A stretch of DNA of 60,869 nucleotides from Clostridiales bacterium (GCA_016281915.1 JAEEJO010000041.1:1-60869), one strand, 5' to 3'. Shown: positions 6,905 through 15,989, numbered from the stretch's first letter. Program-made: numbers and translations. The notes: a model not told the origin generated them from the letters alone.

Positions 6905-7456
6905 ATGGCAATAAAAAATTCCGAGATCGCTCAACGCCTTCGCGCAATCAGATTATTGTCCGACGTGGAAACGAGCGAAATGGCGCGTGTAACAGAGCTG
7001 ACGGAAGAAGAATACCTTAAAATGGAAAACGGAGAAGTGCCTATTCCGGTAAGTATACTTCTTGACGTCTGCGACTACCTCAAAATAAGCATGACAGAGC
7101 TTCTTACAGGCGACACCGCAAAGCTTCACACATACTCGTTCGTTAAAAAAGGCCACGGTCTGGGCGTTGAACGCACCAAGGCATACCGTTACGACAATCT
7201 CGCGTTCAATTTTATAGACAGAAAGGTTGAACCTCTTCTCGTTACGGTAGACCCCAACGACGACCCGAACATACATACCAATTCTCACACGGGTCAGGAA
7301 TTCCATTACTGTCTTGAAGGCAGTTTTCTGCTGCAGATAGGCGATCATACTCTCACTGTATGCGAAGGGGACAGCGTTTATTTCGATTCACACTATCCTC
7401 ACGGAATGAAGGCATTGAACGGCAAATGTGCGAAGATCCTTGTTGTGACGATCTGA
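6905..7456 (+). CDS. HTH-cupin transcriptional regulator
   Basis: A 183-residue regulator with an Xre-type helix-turn-helix (about 5-65, including LRAIRLLSDVETSEMA and VTELTEEEYLKMENGE) and a C-terminal cupin (about 105-183). Cupin metal ligands are visible: HTNSHTGQEFHY supplies His and Glu, and YFDSHYPHGMKAL the second-motif His. Regulators of this design bind a small carboxylate or a metal in the barrel. Placed between the oxidoreductase genes and the acyl-CoA synthetase, it probably senses the organic acid or CoA-ester intermediate of the same pathway; the ligand itself is not known. AGGCGGTG precedes the ATG. Confidence 0.9.
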   Translation: MAIKNSEIAQRLRAIRLLSDVETSEMARVTELTEEEYLKMENGEVPIPVSILLDVCDYLKISMTELLTGDTAKLHTYSFVKKGHGLGVERTKAYRYDNLAFNFIDRKVEPLLVTVDPNDDPNIHTNSHTGQEFHYCLEGSFLLQIGDHTLTVCEGDSVYFDSHYPHGMKALNGKCAKILVVTI

Positions 7457-7486
7457 TAATCCGCAAATCGAAAGGTGACCGTACAT

Positions 7487-9145
7487 ATGAATCTACTCAA
7501 CAGATACTGTTCGACGGAATTCTCGTCATATGAGGATTTCTATGAAAATTTCAAGATAAACATACCCGATAATTTCAATTTCGGTTTTGATATAATAGAC
7601 GAATACGCAGCTCTTGCCCCCGACCAGAAAGCGCTTTTGTGGTGCAACGACAAGGGAGAGGAAAGAACGTTTACCTTTGCGGACATCTCGTCTCTTTCAA
7701 ACAAAGCTGCGTCCGTTTTTGCCAAATACGGCATAAAAAAATCCGACACCGTAATGCTGATACTGAAAAGACGGCATCATTTCTGGTACTGTCTGCCCGG
7801 TCTTATCAAGCTTGGCGCTATCGCCATTCCGAGCACACATATGCTCACAGAGCAGGACATAGACTACCGCGTAAACGCAGCCGATATAAAATATATAGTC
7901 TGCGCAAACGATAAAAACATTATCGGTCACGTCAGAAAAGTAACCGCAGCATATCCCGGCATGACCGTATTCGTTACGGGCGGAACGCAGGGCGCGGAAG
8001 AATACATTGATTTTGACGCAGAGCTTGCAGCCGCAAGCGACAAGACCCCGAAACGTGTTACGGAAAACAACGATCCGATGCTCATTTATTTCACGTCCGG
8101 CACCACTGCGCACCCGAAAATGGTCCAGCACGTTCAGTATTATCCGCTCGGACATATTCTCACCGCGGGATTCTGGCAAAACCTGAAAGACACCGATACG
8201 CATTTCACGCTTGCGGACACAGGCTGGGCAAAATGCGCCTGGGGCAAGATATTCGGACAGTGGATATGCGGCGCCTGCGTTTTCGTTTACGATTACGACG
8301 ACCGATTCGCTCCCGCCGATATTCTTCACATACTTTCAACGAAAAGCATCACCACCTTCTGTGCTCCGCCGACTGTTTACAGGTTCCTTATCAAAGAAGA
8401 TCTGAAAAAATACGATCTTTCAAATCTTCGCGCATGCTATATCGCGGGCGAGCCGCTCAACGCCGTTGTATATGAGCAGTGGCTCGATCAGACCGGTATA
8501 GAGCTTCGCGAAGGGTTCGGACAGAGCGAAAGCCCAGTAATAATAGCTACTTTCCCGTGGCTCACGCCAAAGCCCGGTTCGACAGGAAGGCCCTCCCCCG
8601 TTCTCGGAATGCATCTTCTTGACGCCAACGGCAACGACAGTCCGGTAGGCGAAGAGGGCGAGATCTGCATAGATATCTCTCATGGCATCCCTCCGGGAAT
8701 ATTCCACGGATACAGGGCTGACGACGCGGCAACAGCAAACGTTATGCACGACGGCTGGTATCATACCGGCGACATGGCGTGGAAGGACGAAGACGGCTAT
8801 ATCTGGTTTGTTGGCAGAAGCGACGATGTTATTAAGTCGAGCGGATACAGAATAGGTCCGTTTGAAGTCGAATCGGCTCTGCTTGAACATCCCGCCGTTC
8901 TTGAAACCGCGATCACCGCAGTTCCAGATCCCGAACGCGGACAGATAGTAAAAGCCACCGTAGTCCTCACAAAGGGCTACACCCCGTCCCCCGAGCTCAC
9001 CAAAGAGCTGCAGAATCACGTTAAACGCGTTACGGCTCCATATAAATATCCGAGAATAATCGAATATGTGGACGAGCTGCCCAAAACGATATCCGGAAAG
9101 ATAAAAAGAAAGCAGATCAGAACGGAAGACGCGAGCAAAAAATAG
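7487..9145 (+). CDS. AMP-forming acyl-CoA synthetase (acetyl-/medium-chain acyl-CoA synthetase-like)
   Basis: A 552-residue member of the adenylate-forming superfamily: carboxylate + ATP + CoA gives acyl-CoA + AMP + PPi. Visible core motifs are YFTSGTTAHPKM (A3; canonical enzymes have TTGxPK, so Gly is replaced by Ala), EGFGQSES (A5), YHTGDMAWKDEDGY (A7), GRSDDVIKSSGYRIGPFEVE (A8) and TISGKIKR with the C-terminal catalytic Lys (A10). The ATG at 7487 has AAAGGTGA 8 bases upstream; the GTG at 7475 overlaps that ribosome site. With the Vor-type enzyme it can make branched or aryl acyl-CoA from the free acid for reductive carboxylation to the 2-oxoacid, or handle the CoA ester formed by oxidation. 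Substrate is unproven. Confidence 0.9.
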   Translation: MNLLNRYCSTEFSSYEDFYENFKINIPDNFNFGFDIIDEYAALAPDQKALLWCNDKGEERTFTFADISSLSNKAASVFAKYGIKKSDTVMLILKRRHHFWYCLPGLIKLGAIAIPSTHMLTEQDIDYRVNAADIKYIVCANDKNIIGHVRKVTAAYPGMTVFVTGGTQGAEEYIDFDAELAAASDKTPKRVTENNDPMLIYFTSGTTAHPKMVQHVQYYPLGHILTAGFWQNLKDTDTHFTLADTGWAKCAWGKIFGQWICGACVFVYDYDDRFAPADILHILSTKSITTFCAPPTVYRFLIKEDLKKYDLSNLRACYIAGEPLNAVVYEQWLDQTGIELREGFGQSESPVIIATFPWLTPKPGSTGRPSPVLGMHLLDANGNDSPVGEEGEICIDISHGIPPGIFHGYRADDAATANVMHDGWYHTGDMAWKDEDGYIWFVGRSDDVIKSSGYRIGPFEVESALLEHPAVLETAITAVPDPERGQIVKATVVLTKGYTPSPELTKELQNHVKRVTAPYKYPRIIEYVDELPKTISGKIKRKQIRTEDASKK

Positions 9146-9157
9146 CGCATAAATGAA

Positions 9158-9182
9158 AAAAAACCGAACTTTACGGGTTTTC
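9158..9182 (+). terminator. Weak terminator after the acyl-CoA synthetase
   Basis: AAAACC (9160-9165) can pair with GGTTTT (9176-9181) around a ten-base loop, ending in T. The stem is short and AT-rich, so termination may be partial. Confidence 0.35.
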
Positions 9183-9184
9183 TA

Positions 9185-9213
9185 TTGAAAAAAGAAGTAA
9201 AATCGGTTATCAT
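9185..9213 (+). promoter_or_regulatory. Possible promoter of pgk
   Basis: TTGAAA and TATCAT are 17 bases apart in the 131-base gap before pgk. The -10 match is only fair; an AT-rich TAATATATA at 9254 is an alternative. Confidence 0.4.
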
Positions 9214-9276
9214 ATCGTCCGTAAGTCCGTAAAAATACATAAAAAAACATTCCTAATATATATTTGAGGTGCAGAA

Positions 9277-10569
9277 ATGAATTACAACAAAAAGTGCGTC
9301 GAAGATATCGACGTTGCAGGTAAAAGAGTCCTCGTCAGATGCGACTTCAACGTTCCCGTCAAAGACGGCGTAATAACCGATGACAAGCGTATCGTCGGAG
9401 CAATGAAAACTATTCAGTATCTTATCGACCAAGGCGCAAAAGTTATACTTTGCTCGCATATGGGCAGACCCCACAACGTCCTCGACGCTGAGCTGAAGCT
9501 TGACAAGAAAGAGAAGAAAAAGATCGAAGAACTCCCCGCAGAAGAGCAGGCGGCAGCAACAGCGGCAGCTCTTGAAAAAGCGAAAAACGACATTACAAAG
9601 CTTTCTCTCAGAATCGTTGCAGACGACCTTGCAAAGAAAGGCATTCCCGTAACGCTCGCATCCGACGTTATCGGTCCCGATGCTCAGGCTAAAGCGGCAG
9701 CTCTCAAGAACGGTGAGGTAATGCTTCTTGAAAACGTCCGTTTCCATGCAGCTGAAGAGAAAAACGATCCCGAATTCGCAAAAGCGCTCGCTTCTCTTGC
9801 AGAGATCTACGTAAACGACGCTTTCGGAACAGCTCACCGCGCTCACGGTTCAACCGCAGGCGTTGCAGCTTATCTCCCTGCAGTATGCGGATATCTTATC
9901 CAGAAAGAGATCGGCATAATGGGCAAGGCTCTCGAAGACCCGAAGAGACCGTTCGTTGCTATTCTCGGCGGTGCAAAGGTTTCCGACAAGATCGGCGTTA
10001 TAAACAACCTTATCGAAAAAGTCGATATGCTTATTATCGGCGGAGGCATGGCATATACGTTCTTCCGTGCGCTCGGCAGCACAACAGGCACTTCGCTCTG
10101 CGAAGAAGATAAGCTTGACCTTGCAAGAGAACTCATTGCCAAAGCCAAAGCAAAAGGCGTAAGCTTCCTTCTCCCTGTTGACAATATAATCGCACGCGAA
10201 TATAAACCCGACGCTACATATATGAGAATCTACTCCGACTCCATCCCCGACGGCTGGATGGGACTTGATATCGGCGAAAAAACTCAGGAACTTTACGCAA
10301 AGAGCATCGCCGGTGCGGGAACAGTTGTCTGGAACGGTCCTATGGGCGTTTCCGAATGGGAAAACTTTGCTTCGGGCACACGCGCGGTAGCAAAAGCAGT
10401 AGCAGAATCAGGCGCCATTTCAATAATCGGCGGCGGAGACTCTGCAGCAGCGGTAGAACAGCTCGGATATGCAGACAAGATGACGCACATTTCCACAGGC
10501 GGCGGAGCATCGCTTGAATTCCTCGAAGGAATCGAACTTCCCGGCATCGCATGCCTTCTTGACAAATAA
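9277..10569 (+). CDS. pgk: Phosphoglycerate kinase
   Basis: Glycolytic enzyme: 1,3-bisphosphoglycerate + ADP gives 3-phosphoglycerate + ATP. Family landmarks in order: [14 protein letters not shown] (18-31), CSHMGRP (59-65), [39 protein letters not shown], and the nucleotide-site [11 protein letters not shown] and [13 protein letters not shown] near the C terminus. At 430 residues it is longer than the usual 390-415 because of a charged Lys/Glu/Ala-rich insertion at about residues 68-107, right after the MGRP motif. GAGGTG precedes the ATG. Codons are biased toward frequently used ones, as expected for a highly expressed gene. A long hairpin separates it from tpiA. Confidence 0.97.
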   Translation: MNYNKKCVEDIDVAGKRVLVRCDFNVPVKDGVITDDKRIVGAMKTIQYLIDQGAKVILCSHMGRPHNVLDAELKLDKKEKKKIEELPAEEQAAATAAALEKAKNDITKLSLRIVADDLAKKGIPVTLASDVIGPDAQAKAAALKNGEVMLLENVRFHAAEEKNDPEFAKALASLAEIYVNDAFGTAHRAHGSTAGVAAYLPAVCGYLIQKEIGIMGKALEDPKRPFVAILGGAKVSDKIGVINNLIEKVDMLIIGGGMAYTFFRALGSTTGTSLCEEDKLDLARELIAKAKAKGVSFLLPVDNIIAREYKPDATYMRIYSDSIPDGWMGLDIGEKTQELYAKSIAGAGTVVWNGPMGVSEWENFASGTRAVAKAVAESGAISIIGGGDSAAAVEQLGYADKMTHISTGGGASLEFLEGIELPGIACLLDK

Positions 10570-10593
10570 TCGGTTTAAAACAGAATAAACTTC

Positions 10594-10645
10594 AAGGAAT
10601 TATTATTCCGGAATTGATGTGATTCCTGATAATAATTCCTTTTTA
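10594..10645 (+). terminator. Long hairpin between pgk and tpiA
   Basis: AAGGAATTATTAT...GGAAT pairs with ATTCC...ATAATAATTCCTT, about 19 bp in total, followed by TTTTTATT. It is shaped like an intrinsic terminator, but tpiA starts only 20 bases later with no room for a promoter, so it more likely reduces read-through or protects the pgk mRNA 3' end. Confidence 0.7.
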
Positions 10646-10665
10646 TTAACGAAAGGTGTATAGAA

Positions 10666-11430
10666 ATGAATTACGAAAAAAGAAAAACCGTTATCGCGGG
10701 TAACTGGAAAATGAACAAACTTCCCTCCGAAACATACGATTATATAAAAGAAGTAGCATCAAAAACAGAAAACGCAAAATGCGAAGTGGTCGCCTGCGTT
10801 CCGTTTGTAAATCTTTGCGCAGCTGTTGAAGCTGCAAAGGGCACACACGTAAAGATCGGCGCTGAAAACCTGCACTTTATGCCGAGCGGAGCGTTTACGG
10901 GCGAGGTAAGCGCAGCTATGCTCAAAGACCTCGGCGTTGAATACGTAATTATCGGACACAGCGAAAGACGTCAGTATTTTGCGGAAACCGACGTTACTGT
11001 AAACAAAAAGATAGCCGCTGCGCTCGAAGCAGGGCTCAAACCGATAGTATGCGTAGGCGAGCTTCTTGAACAGAGAGAGCAGGGAATAACGAAAGAGATC
11101 GTTTCAATGCAGACAAAGATCGCTTTTGCGGGAATAGACAAGAGCGCGTTCAGCTCTATCGTTATCGCTTACGAACCCGTCTGGGCGATAGGCACCGGCA
11201 AGACCGCGACCTCCGATCAGGCAGAAGAGGTATGCAAGATAATAAGAGACGTTCTCTGCGAGCTTTATGATGAAGAGACAGCCGAAGGCACCACGATACA
11301 ATACGGCGGATCGATGAACGCAAAAAATGCGAAGGAACTTCTCGAAAAATACGACGTTGACGGCGGACTTATCGGAGGCGCAAGCCTGAGGAGCGACGAT
11401 TTCGCAACGATAGTAAAAGCGGCAGAGTAA
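10666..11430 (+). CDS. tpiA: Triosephosphate isomerase
   Basis: Interconverts dihydroxyacetone phosphate and glyceraldehyde 3-phosphate. The 254-residue TIM barrel has all the catalytic landmarks: GNWKMNK near the N terminus (Asn and Lys), IIGHSERRQYF with the catalytic His, AYEPVWAIGTGKTA with the catalytic Glu and the flexible lid, and YGGSMNAKN plus GGLIGGASL for phosphate binding. GAAAGGTG precedes the ATG. It follows pgk across a hairpin and is followed 28 bases later by murD, an unusual neighbour. Transcription of the murD-M42 genes may therefore come through tpiA. Confidence 0.97.
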   Translation: MNYEKRKTVIAGNWKMNKLPSETYDYIKEVASKTENAKCEVVACVPFVNLCAAVEAAKGTHVKIGAENLHFMPSGAFTGEVSAAMLKDLGVEYVIIGHSERRQYFAETDVTVNKKIAAALEAGLKPIVCVGELLEQREQGITKEIVSMQTKIAFAGIDKSAFSSIVIAYEPVWAIGTGKTATSDQAEEVCKIIRDVLCELYDEETAEGTTIQYGGSMNAKNAKELLEKYDVDGGLIGGASLRSDDFATIVKAAE

Positions 11431-11458
11431 AATATCTTTAATCTGTCCGGAGATAATT

Positions 11459-12829
11459 ATGGACTACAAAGAATATTTTGCCTCACTCAGCGGCAAAAAC
11501 GTAACGGTAGTAGGCTTCGGGGTAAGCAACCGCCCGTTTGTCAAAATGCTTTGCGGCTGCGGCGCGAAAGTTACCGTTCGGGATAAAAAAGAACCCGAAG
11601 AAGACGTTTTGCGCGAATTTGACGGCGTGAATTTCATAACCGGTAAAAAATATCTTGAAAACCTTGACGATTCTCTTATTTTCAAGACTCCGGGCATGAG
11701 AAGAGACATTCCCGAATTTCTTGCAGCAGAGAAAAACGGAGCGAAAATAACGAGCGAGATGCAGCTGTTTTTCGAGCTTTGTCCATGCAGAATAATCGCC
11801 GTTACCGGCAGCGAAGGCAAAACTACGACATCCACTCTTATTTTCAGCATTCTTCGCGAACAGGGCTATAAAGTGTTTCTCGGCGGGAATATAGGAGAAC
11901 CTCTTCTTCCGCGCATAAGCATGATGACAAAAAACGATATGGTCGTTGCGGAGCTGTCGTCTTTTCAGCTTTTCGATATGACGTCAAGCGCAGACACCGC
12001 GGTGATAACGAATATCGTTGAAGAACATCTTAACTGGCACAGATCGATGGCAGAGTATACCGAAGCAAAGAAAAACGTTTTCAGATATCAGAATAAAGAC
12101 GGAAAACTGATCCTTAACGCCGACTATGCCACCACCCTTGCGCTTGCGCCTGAGGCGAAGGGCGAAACTGAGTTTTTTTCAATGAAAAGCCCGCAGGAAA
12201 AAGGAACGTTCCTTAACGAAAACGGTTTTATCGTCCACAAGGACAGCAAAGGTTCCGTTCTTCTTTTCCACAGAGATATCATAAGGCTGCCCGGCGACCA
12301 TAACGTTGAAAACTTTATGGCGGCGATATGCGCAACGTGGGGTCTTGCCGATATTTCCGTATACAGAAAAGTGGCAAAAGAGTTTGCCGGCGTTGAGCAC
12401 AGAATGGAGTTTGTAAGGGAAAAGGACGGAGTAAAATACTTCAACGATTCCATAGCAACGTCCCCCAGTTCCGTAATAGCGTGTCTTAAAAGTCAGACGC
12501 AGAAGATAATAACGATCAGCGGCGGTTCGGATAAGAACCTCAATTATGCTGACGTCGCGCCGTATATCATAAAGCACGTAAAACATATGATCCTTACCGG
12601 ACAGACCGCTCAGAAGATATATAAAGCGGTAACGGAATGCGAAGGCTACGACCCGAATGAAACGGTGATCGAGTTTGCAGACGGTATGGCAGACGCCGTA
12701 AAAAAGGCTCACGACTGCGCAAAAAGCGGAGATATCGTATATCTCTCCCCCATTTCCGCCTCGTTTGACTGCTATAAAAACTTTGAAGAACGCGGCAGAC
12801 ATTACAAACAGCTTGTAAATGCACTTTAA
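11459..12829 (+). CDS. murD: UDP-N-acetylmuramoyl-L-alanine--D-glutamate ligase
   Basis: Cytoplasmic peptidoglycan precursor enzyme that adds D-glutamate to UDP-MurNAc-L-Ala with ATP. The 456-residue protein has the N-terminal UDP-binding Rossmann domain (VTVVGFGVSNRPF, 15-27), the Mur-ligase ATP loop VTGSEGKTTTS (115-125), ITNIVEEHLNWH in the central domain, and the C-terminal domain with HRMEFV and YFNDSIATSP, matching MurD rather than MurC/E/F. CCGGAG precedes the ATG. Unlike most bacteria it is not in the division/cell-wall cluster but between tpiA and aminopeptidase genes. Thirty bases separate it from the first M42 gene. Confidence 0.95.
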   Translation: MDYKEYFASLSGKNVTVVGFGVSNRPFVKMLCGCGAKVTVRDKKEPEEDVLREFDGVNFITGKKYLENLDDSLIFKTPGMRRDIPEFLAAEKNGAKITSEMQLFFELCPCRIIAVTGSEGKTTTSTLIFSILREQGYKVFLGGNIGEPLLPRISMMTKNDMVVAELSSFQLFDMTSSADTAVITNIVEEHLNWHRSMAEYTEAKKNVFRYQNKDGKLILNADYATTLALAPEAKGETEFFSMKSPQEKGTFLNENGFIVHKDSKGSVLLFHRDIIRLPGDHNVENFMAAICATWGLADISVYRKVAKEFAGVEHRMEFVREKDGVKYFNDSIATSPSSVIACLKSQTQKIITISGGSDKNLNYADVAPYIIKHVKHMILTGQTAQKIYKAVTECEGYDPNETVIEFADGMADAVKKAHDCAKSGDIVYLSPISASFDCYKNFEERGRHYKQLVNAL

Positions 12830-12859
12830 ATATTGATAAAAAAGAAAAAAGGTGATAAA

Positions 12860-13894
12860 GTGACGGCAAAATTCAAGGATCTTGAGCAGCTGCTTCTTGT
12901 AGAATCCGAATGCGGAAACGAACGCGAGTTTTCGGAATACTGCGCAAAGCTGCTCGAACAGTATACCGATCCCGAAAACATAAGCATAGACAGACTTAAC
13001 AACGTCATTGCATATATCGGGGACCGCTCAAAGAAAAAAATAATGCTTACCGCCCACCTGGACGAACTTTCAATGATCGTTACCGGCATTACCGACGACG
13101 GTTTTCTCAACGTATACCGTGTAGGCGGCGTTGACAGAAGAACGCTTCTTTCCGCAGAAGTCACCGTTAACGGAACTGACGGAATCATATGTTCCACGCC
13201 TCCGCATCTCATGAAGCCAGGACAGTCGAACAAGGTGCCGGAATACAAAGATCTTTACGTCGATCTCGGCCGTAAAGCGGATGATGTAAAAAAACTTGTC
13301 AAAATCGGCGACAGGGTGAGAGTAAAAGCACCTGTAACCGAGCTTCTTAACGGAAGATTCGCTTCAAAAGCTCTCGACAACAAGCTTTGCTGCTTTGCCA
13401 TACTCACCGCACTGAAAAAGCTGAAAAAGCTTATCGCGCACAAGGAGCTTGACTGCTGCATAGTTGTTATGTTCGCTTCCGAAGAAGAAGTCGGCTCGCG
13501 CGGCGCTACAGTGGGAACATACGGCATCGAGCCTGAAGAGGCGATAGTTCTTGACGTAACGTTTGCCAAGCAGGCAGACGCTCAGGGTCACGGACTCGGA
13601 GAAGGCGCAGTAATAGAGTTTTCAAGCTTTTTCGACAGAAAGCTTATGAAGGCGATCGACAAAGCCGCAAAAGAGCATAAGATAAAGCATCAGTATGAAG
13701 CTAACGGCGCGGCATACGGCACTGACGCAGACACAGTATCCCTTATAGGTAACGGCGTCAGAACCGGGCTTATTTCCATCCCCGTCCGCTATATGCATAC
13801 CCCCGTTGAAGTCGGCGATATGGAAGACGTTGAGAGCGCGGCTGATATTCTTGCGGCATATTTAAGAACATATGAGATCGGAGGAGAGGATTGA
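12860..13894 (+). CDS. M42 family metallo-aminopeptidase, paralog 1
   Basis: A 344-residue peptidase of the M42 (TET/glutamyl aminopeptidase, FrvX/YsdC) family, two-metal enzymes that form 12-subunit hollow tetrahedra and trim peptides. Expected ligands are present: His/Asp in LTAHLDELS, Asp in SKALDNKLC, the general-base Glu in ASEEEVGSRG, Asp in VLDVTFAKQ and the last His in RYMHTPVEV. I start at GTG 12860, which has AAAGGTG upstream; a TTG at 12833 would add nine lysine-rich residues with no ribosome site. It is first of three tandem M42 genes; it ends one base before the next start. Confidence 0.9.
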   Translation: MTAKFKDLEQLLLVESECGNEREFSEYCAKLLEQYTDPENISIDRLNNVIAYIGDRSKKKIMLTAHLDELSMIVTGITDDGFLNVYRVGGVDRRTLLSAEVTVNGTDGIICSTPPHLMKPGQSNKVPEYKDLYVDLGRKADDVKKLVKIGDRVRVKAPVTELLNGRFASKALDNKLCCFAILTALKKLKKLIAHKELDCCIVVMFASEEEVGSRGATVGTYGIEPEEAIVLDVTFAKQADAQGHGLGEGAVIEFSSFFDRKLMKAIDKAAKEHKIKHQYEANGAAYGTDADTVSLIGNGVRTGLISIPVRYMHTPVEVGDMEDVESAADILAAYLRTYEIGGED

Positions 13895-13895
13895 A

Positions 13896-14954
13896 ATGAA
13901 CGAAAAACTTAAAAATTACGAGCTCCTCGGCAAACTCTGCAATCTTAACGGTCTCAGCGGCGAAGAAGACGAAGTGCGCGATTTCATACAGAGCGAAATA
14001 GAGTCTTTATGCGACGAAATAATCGTTGACAATCTGGGAAACCTTCTTGCGCACAAAAAAGGAAGAAAAACTCCCCCCAAAACGGTCATGTTCCAGGCAC
14101 ACATGGATGAGACCGGATACTACGTAAAAAGCATCGACGATGACGGCGGACTAAGGATAGATTCTATCGGCGTATCGCCCAACGTTACGCCCGGAAAGAC
14201 GGTATACGTAAAAGCCACCGCGGGCGACGAACCTAAACTGATAAAGGGCGTTATAGGCGTATGCCCCATCCACCTAGCCTCAAACTCGTCTGAAGTTCCA
14301 CCGATAAAATCTCTCTGCGTTGATATCGGCGCAAAGAAAAAGGAAGAAGCCGAAGGCAAGGTATGTCTCGGTGACAGCGTATATTTCAACGGCGAATTCG
14401 GAGAATTCGGAGATTTTATCAAAGCAAAGGCAATAGACGACCGCGCAGGCTGTTTTGCGATGATCAGGCTGATAAAAACAGATCTTGAATACGATACCTG
14501 GTTCGCTTTTACCGTTCAGGAAGAAACGGGATGCCGCGGTTCGAGAGCTGCGGCTCACAGGATAAGACCCGATATTTCCTTCACGCTTGAAGGCACGACT
14601 GCGGCGGATATAGGCGGAGTTGAAGACGACGGTAAGGTCTGCATTCTCGGCAACGGAGTGGCGGTTTCGTTTATGGACAGATCAACGGTGTATAACCCGA
14701 GGTTCATAAAAGCCGTTACTGATATCGCTAACGAAGCCGGAGTAAAATGGCAGATAAAAACGTTTGTTTCCGGCGGAAACGACGCGGGCAACATACAGCG
14801 TTCGGCAGACGGAACCCTCGTTTGCACGCTTTCTATCCCGGTAAGATATCTTCACTCAAGAATTTCCGTATGCGCTCCGCAGGATACAGACAGTATGTTT
14901 GATTTCTGCAAAGCGGTAAGCGCGTCTATGGAAAAACTTTTCGGTATTAATTAA
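13896..14954 (+). CDS. M42 family metallo-aminopeptidase, paralog 2
   Basis: A 352-residue M42 peptidase. Metal and catalytic motifs: FQAHMDETGYYV (His, Asp), KAIDDRAGCF (bridging Asp), FTVQEETGCRG (general-base Glu and ligand Glu), LEGTTAADIGG (Glu in the position where paralogs 1 and 3 have Asp) and RYLHSRISV (His). GGAGGAGAGG precedes the ATG, which is one base after the stop of paralog 1, so the two are translationally coupled. The three proteins are clearly related but far apart in sequence, so they are old duplicates rather than a recent amplification. A mixed complex is possible but is inference. Confidence 0.9.
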   Translation: MNEKLKNYELLGKLCNLNGLSGEEDEVRDFIQSEIESLCDEIIVDNLGNLLAHKKGRKTPPKTVMFQAHMDETGYYVKSIDDDGGLRIDSIGVSPNVTPGKTVYVKATAGDEPKLIKGVIGVCPIHLASNSSEVPPIKSLCVDIGAKKKEEAEGKVCLGDSVYFNGEFGEFGDFIKAKAIDDRAGCFAMIRLIKTDLEYDTWFAFTVQEETGCRGSRAAAHRIRPDISFTLEGTTAADIGGVEDDGKVCILGNGVAVSFMDRSTVYNPRFIKAVTDIANEAGVKWQIKTFVSGGNDAGNIQRSADGTLVCTLSIPVRYLHSRISVCAPQDTDSMFDFCKAVSASMEKLFGIN

Positions 14955-14966
14955 GGAGATGACGAC

Positions 14967-15989
14967 ATGAAGGACAGCATATTCAATACAATGATGGCTC
15001 TCAACGGCTTTGTATCGCCGTCCGCTCACGAGCGTGAAGAGCTTGAATACGTAAAGCACGTACTCGTTCCGTATGTAGGCGAAGAAAACATCTGTTTTGA
15101 CAAAATGGGCAACCTGATAGCCGTTCTCGGTAAGGGCTGCGGCGAAAAGGTCATGTTCTCCGCTCACTCGGACACCCTCGGTTTTGTTGCATATTTTATT
15201 GACGATAAAGGTTTTGTTAAGGTATCCCCTCTCGGCGGTATCAATACTCAGACGCTTCGCGGCAGACAGGTCAGATTCACAAACGGCGTAAACGGACTTC
15301 TCTGCTTTGAGTCAGGCGATCTGAATATGAGAACAGCATATGTCGATATCGGCGCATCCTCAAAAGAAGAGGCTGAAAAACTTATTTCGCTCGGCATGGC
15401 GGCTTCGGTCGTAGGCGAGGTATTCAGAATGGGCACGGCAAACGATCCCAGAATAGTTTCTCCGTTCCTTGACGACAGAATAGCGGTAGCTATTCAGATA
15501 GAAGCGATCAAAAAGCTCTCGGAATGTGCAAACGAGCTTAAAAACGAAGTATATTTCGTCTTCTCCGTTCAGGAGGAGGTCGGCATAAGAGGCGCTTCGA
15601 CCGCTGCGTTCGGCATTGATCCCGTATACGGTGTTGCCATCGACGTTACCTCGGCAGCCGATACCCCCAAATGCGACCCGATGAATATGTCGATCGGCGC
15701 GGGCGCATGCATCAAATATATGGACGGAAGTCTTATCTGTTCGCCTAAAATGACGGAATTTATGAACAGAGTGGCAGAAGACGCCGGAATAAAGCATCAG
15801 ACAGAGATACTTCTTCACGGCGGAACAGACGCCGCCGCGATCCAGAGAACGCGCGCAGGCGTGTATGCGGGAGGCATTTCCATTGCAACGCGCTATATTC
15901 ACACTCCGACCGAAGAGGTCTCTCTTGAAGACTGCGTATCGTGCGTTGATCTTATCGTCGCGCTCTGCAAAGCCGGATTTGCTTTCTGA
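14967..15989 (+). CDS. M42 family metallo-aminopeptidase, paralog 3
   Basis: A 340-residue M42 peptidase. Motifs: FSAHSDTLGFV (His and Asp kept; the following Glu of paralogs 1 and 2 is Thr), PFLDDRIAV, FSVQEEVGIRGAS, AIDVTSAAD and RYIHTPTEEV. TAAGGAGATG lies 6 bases before the ATG. Its stop overlaps the start of the QueG-like gene (TGATG), so the unit continues. Members of this family release N-terminal residues from short peptides produced by the proteasome-like or Lon/Clp proteases, fitting a role in amino-acid recycling or peptide fermentation; residue preference cannot be read from sequence. Confidence 0.9.
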   Translation: MKDSIFNTMMALNGFVSPSAHEREELEYVKHVLVPYVGEENICFDKMGNLIAVLGKGCGEKVMFSAHSDTLGFVAYFIDDKGFVKVSPLGGINTQTLRGRQVRFTNGVNGLLCFESGDLNMRTAYVDIGASSKEEAEKLISLGMAASVVGEVFRMGTANDPRIVSPFLDDRIAVAIQIEAIKKLSECANELKNEVYFVFSVQEEVGIRGASTAAFGIDPVYGVAIDVTSAADTPKCDPMNMSIGAGACIKYMDGSLICSPKMTEFMNRVAEDAGIKHQTEILLHGGTDAAAIQRTRAGVYAGGISIATRYIHTPTEEVSLEDCVSCVDLIVALCKAGFAF

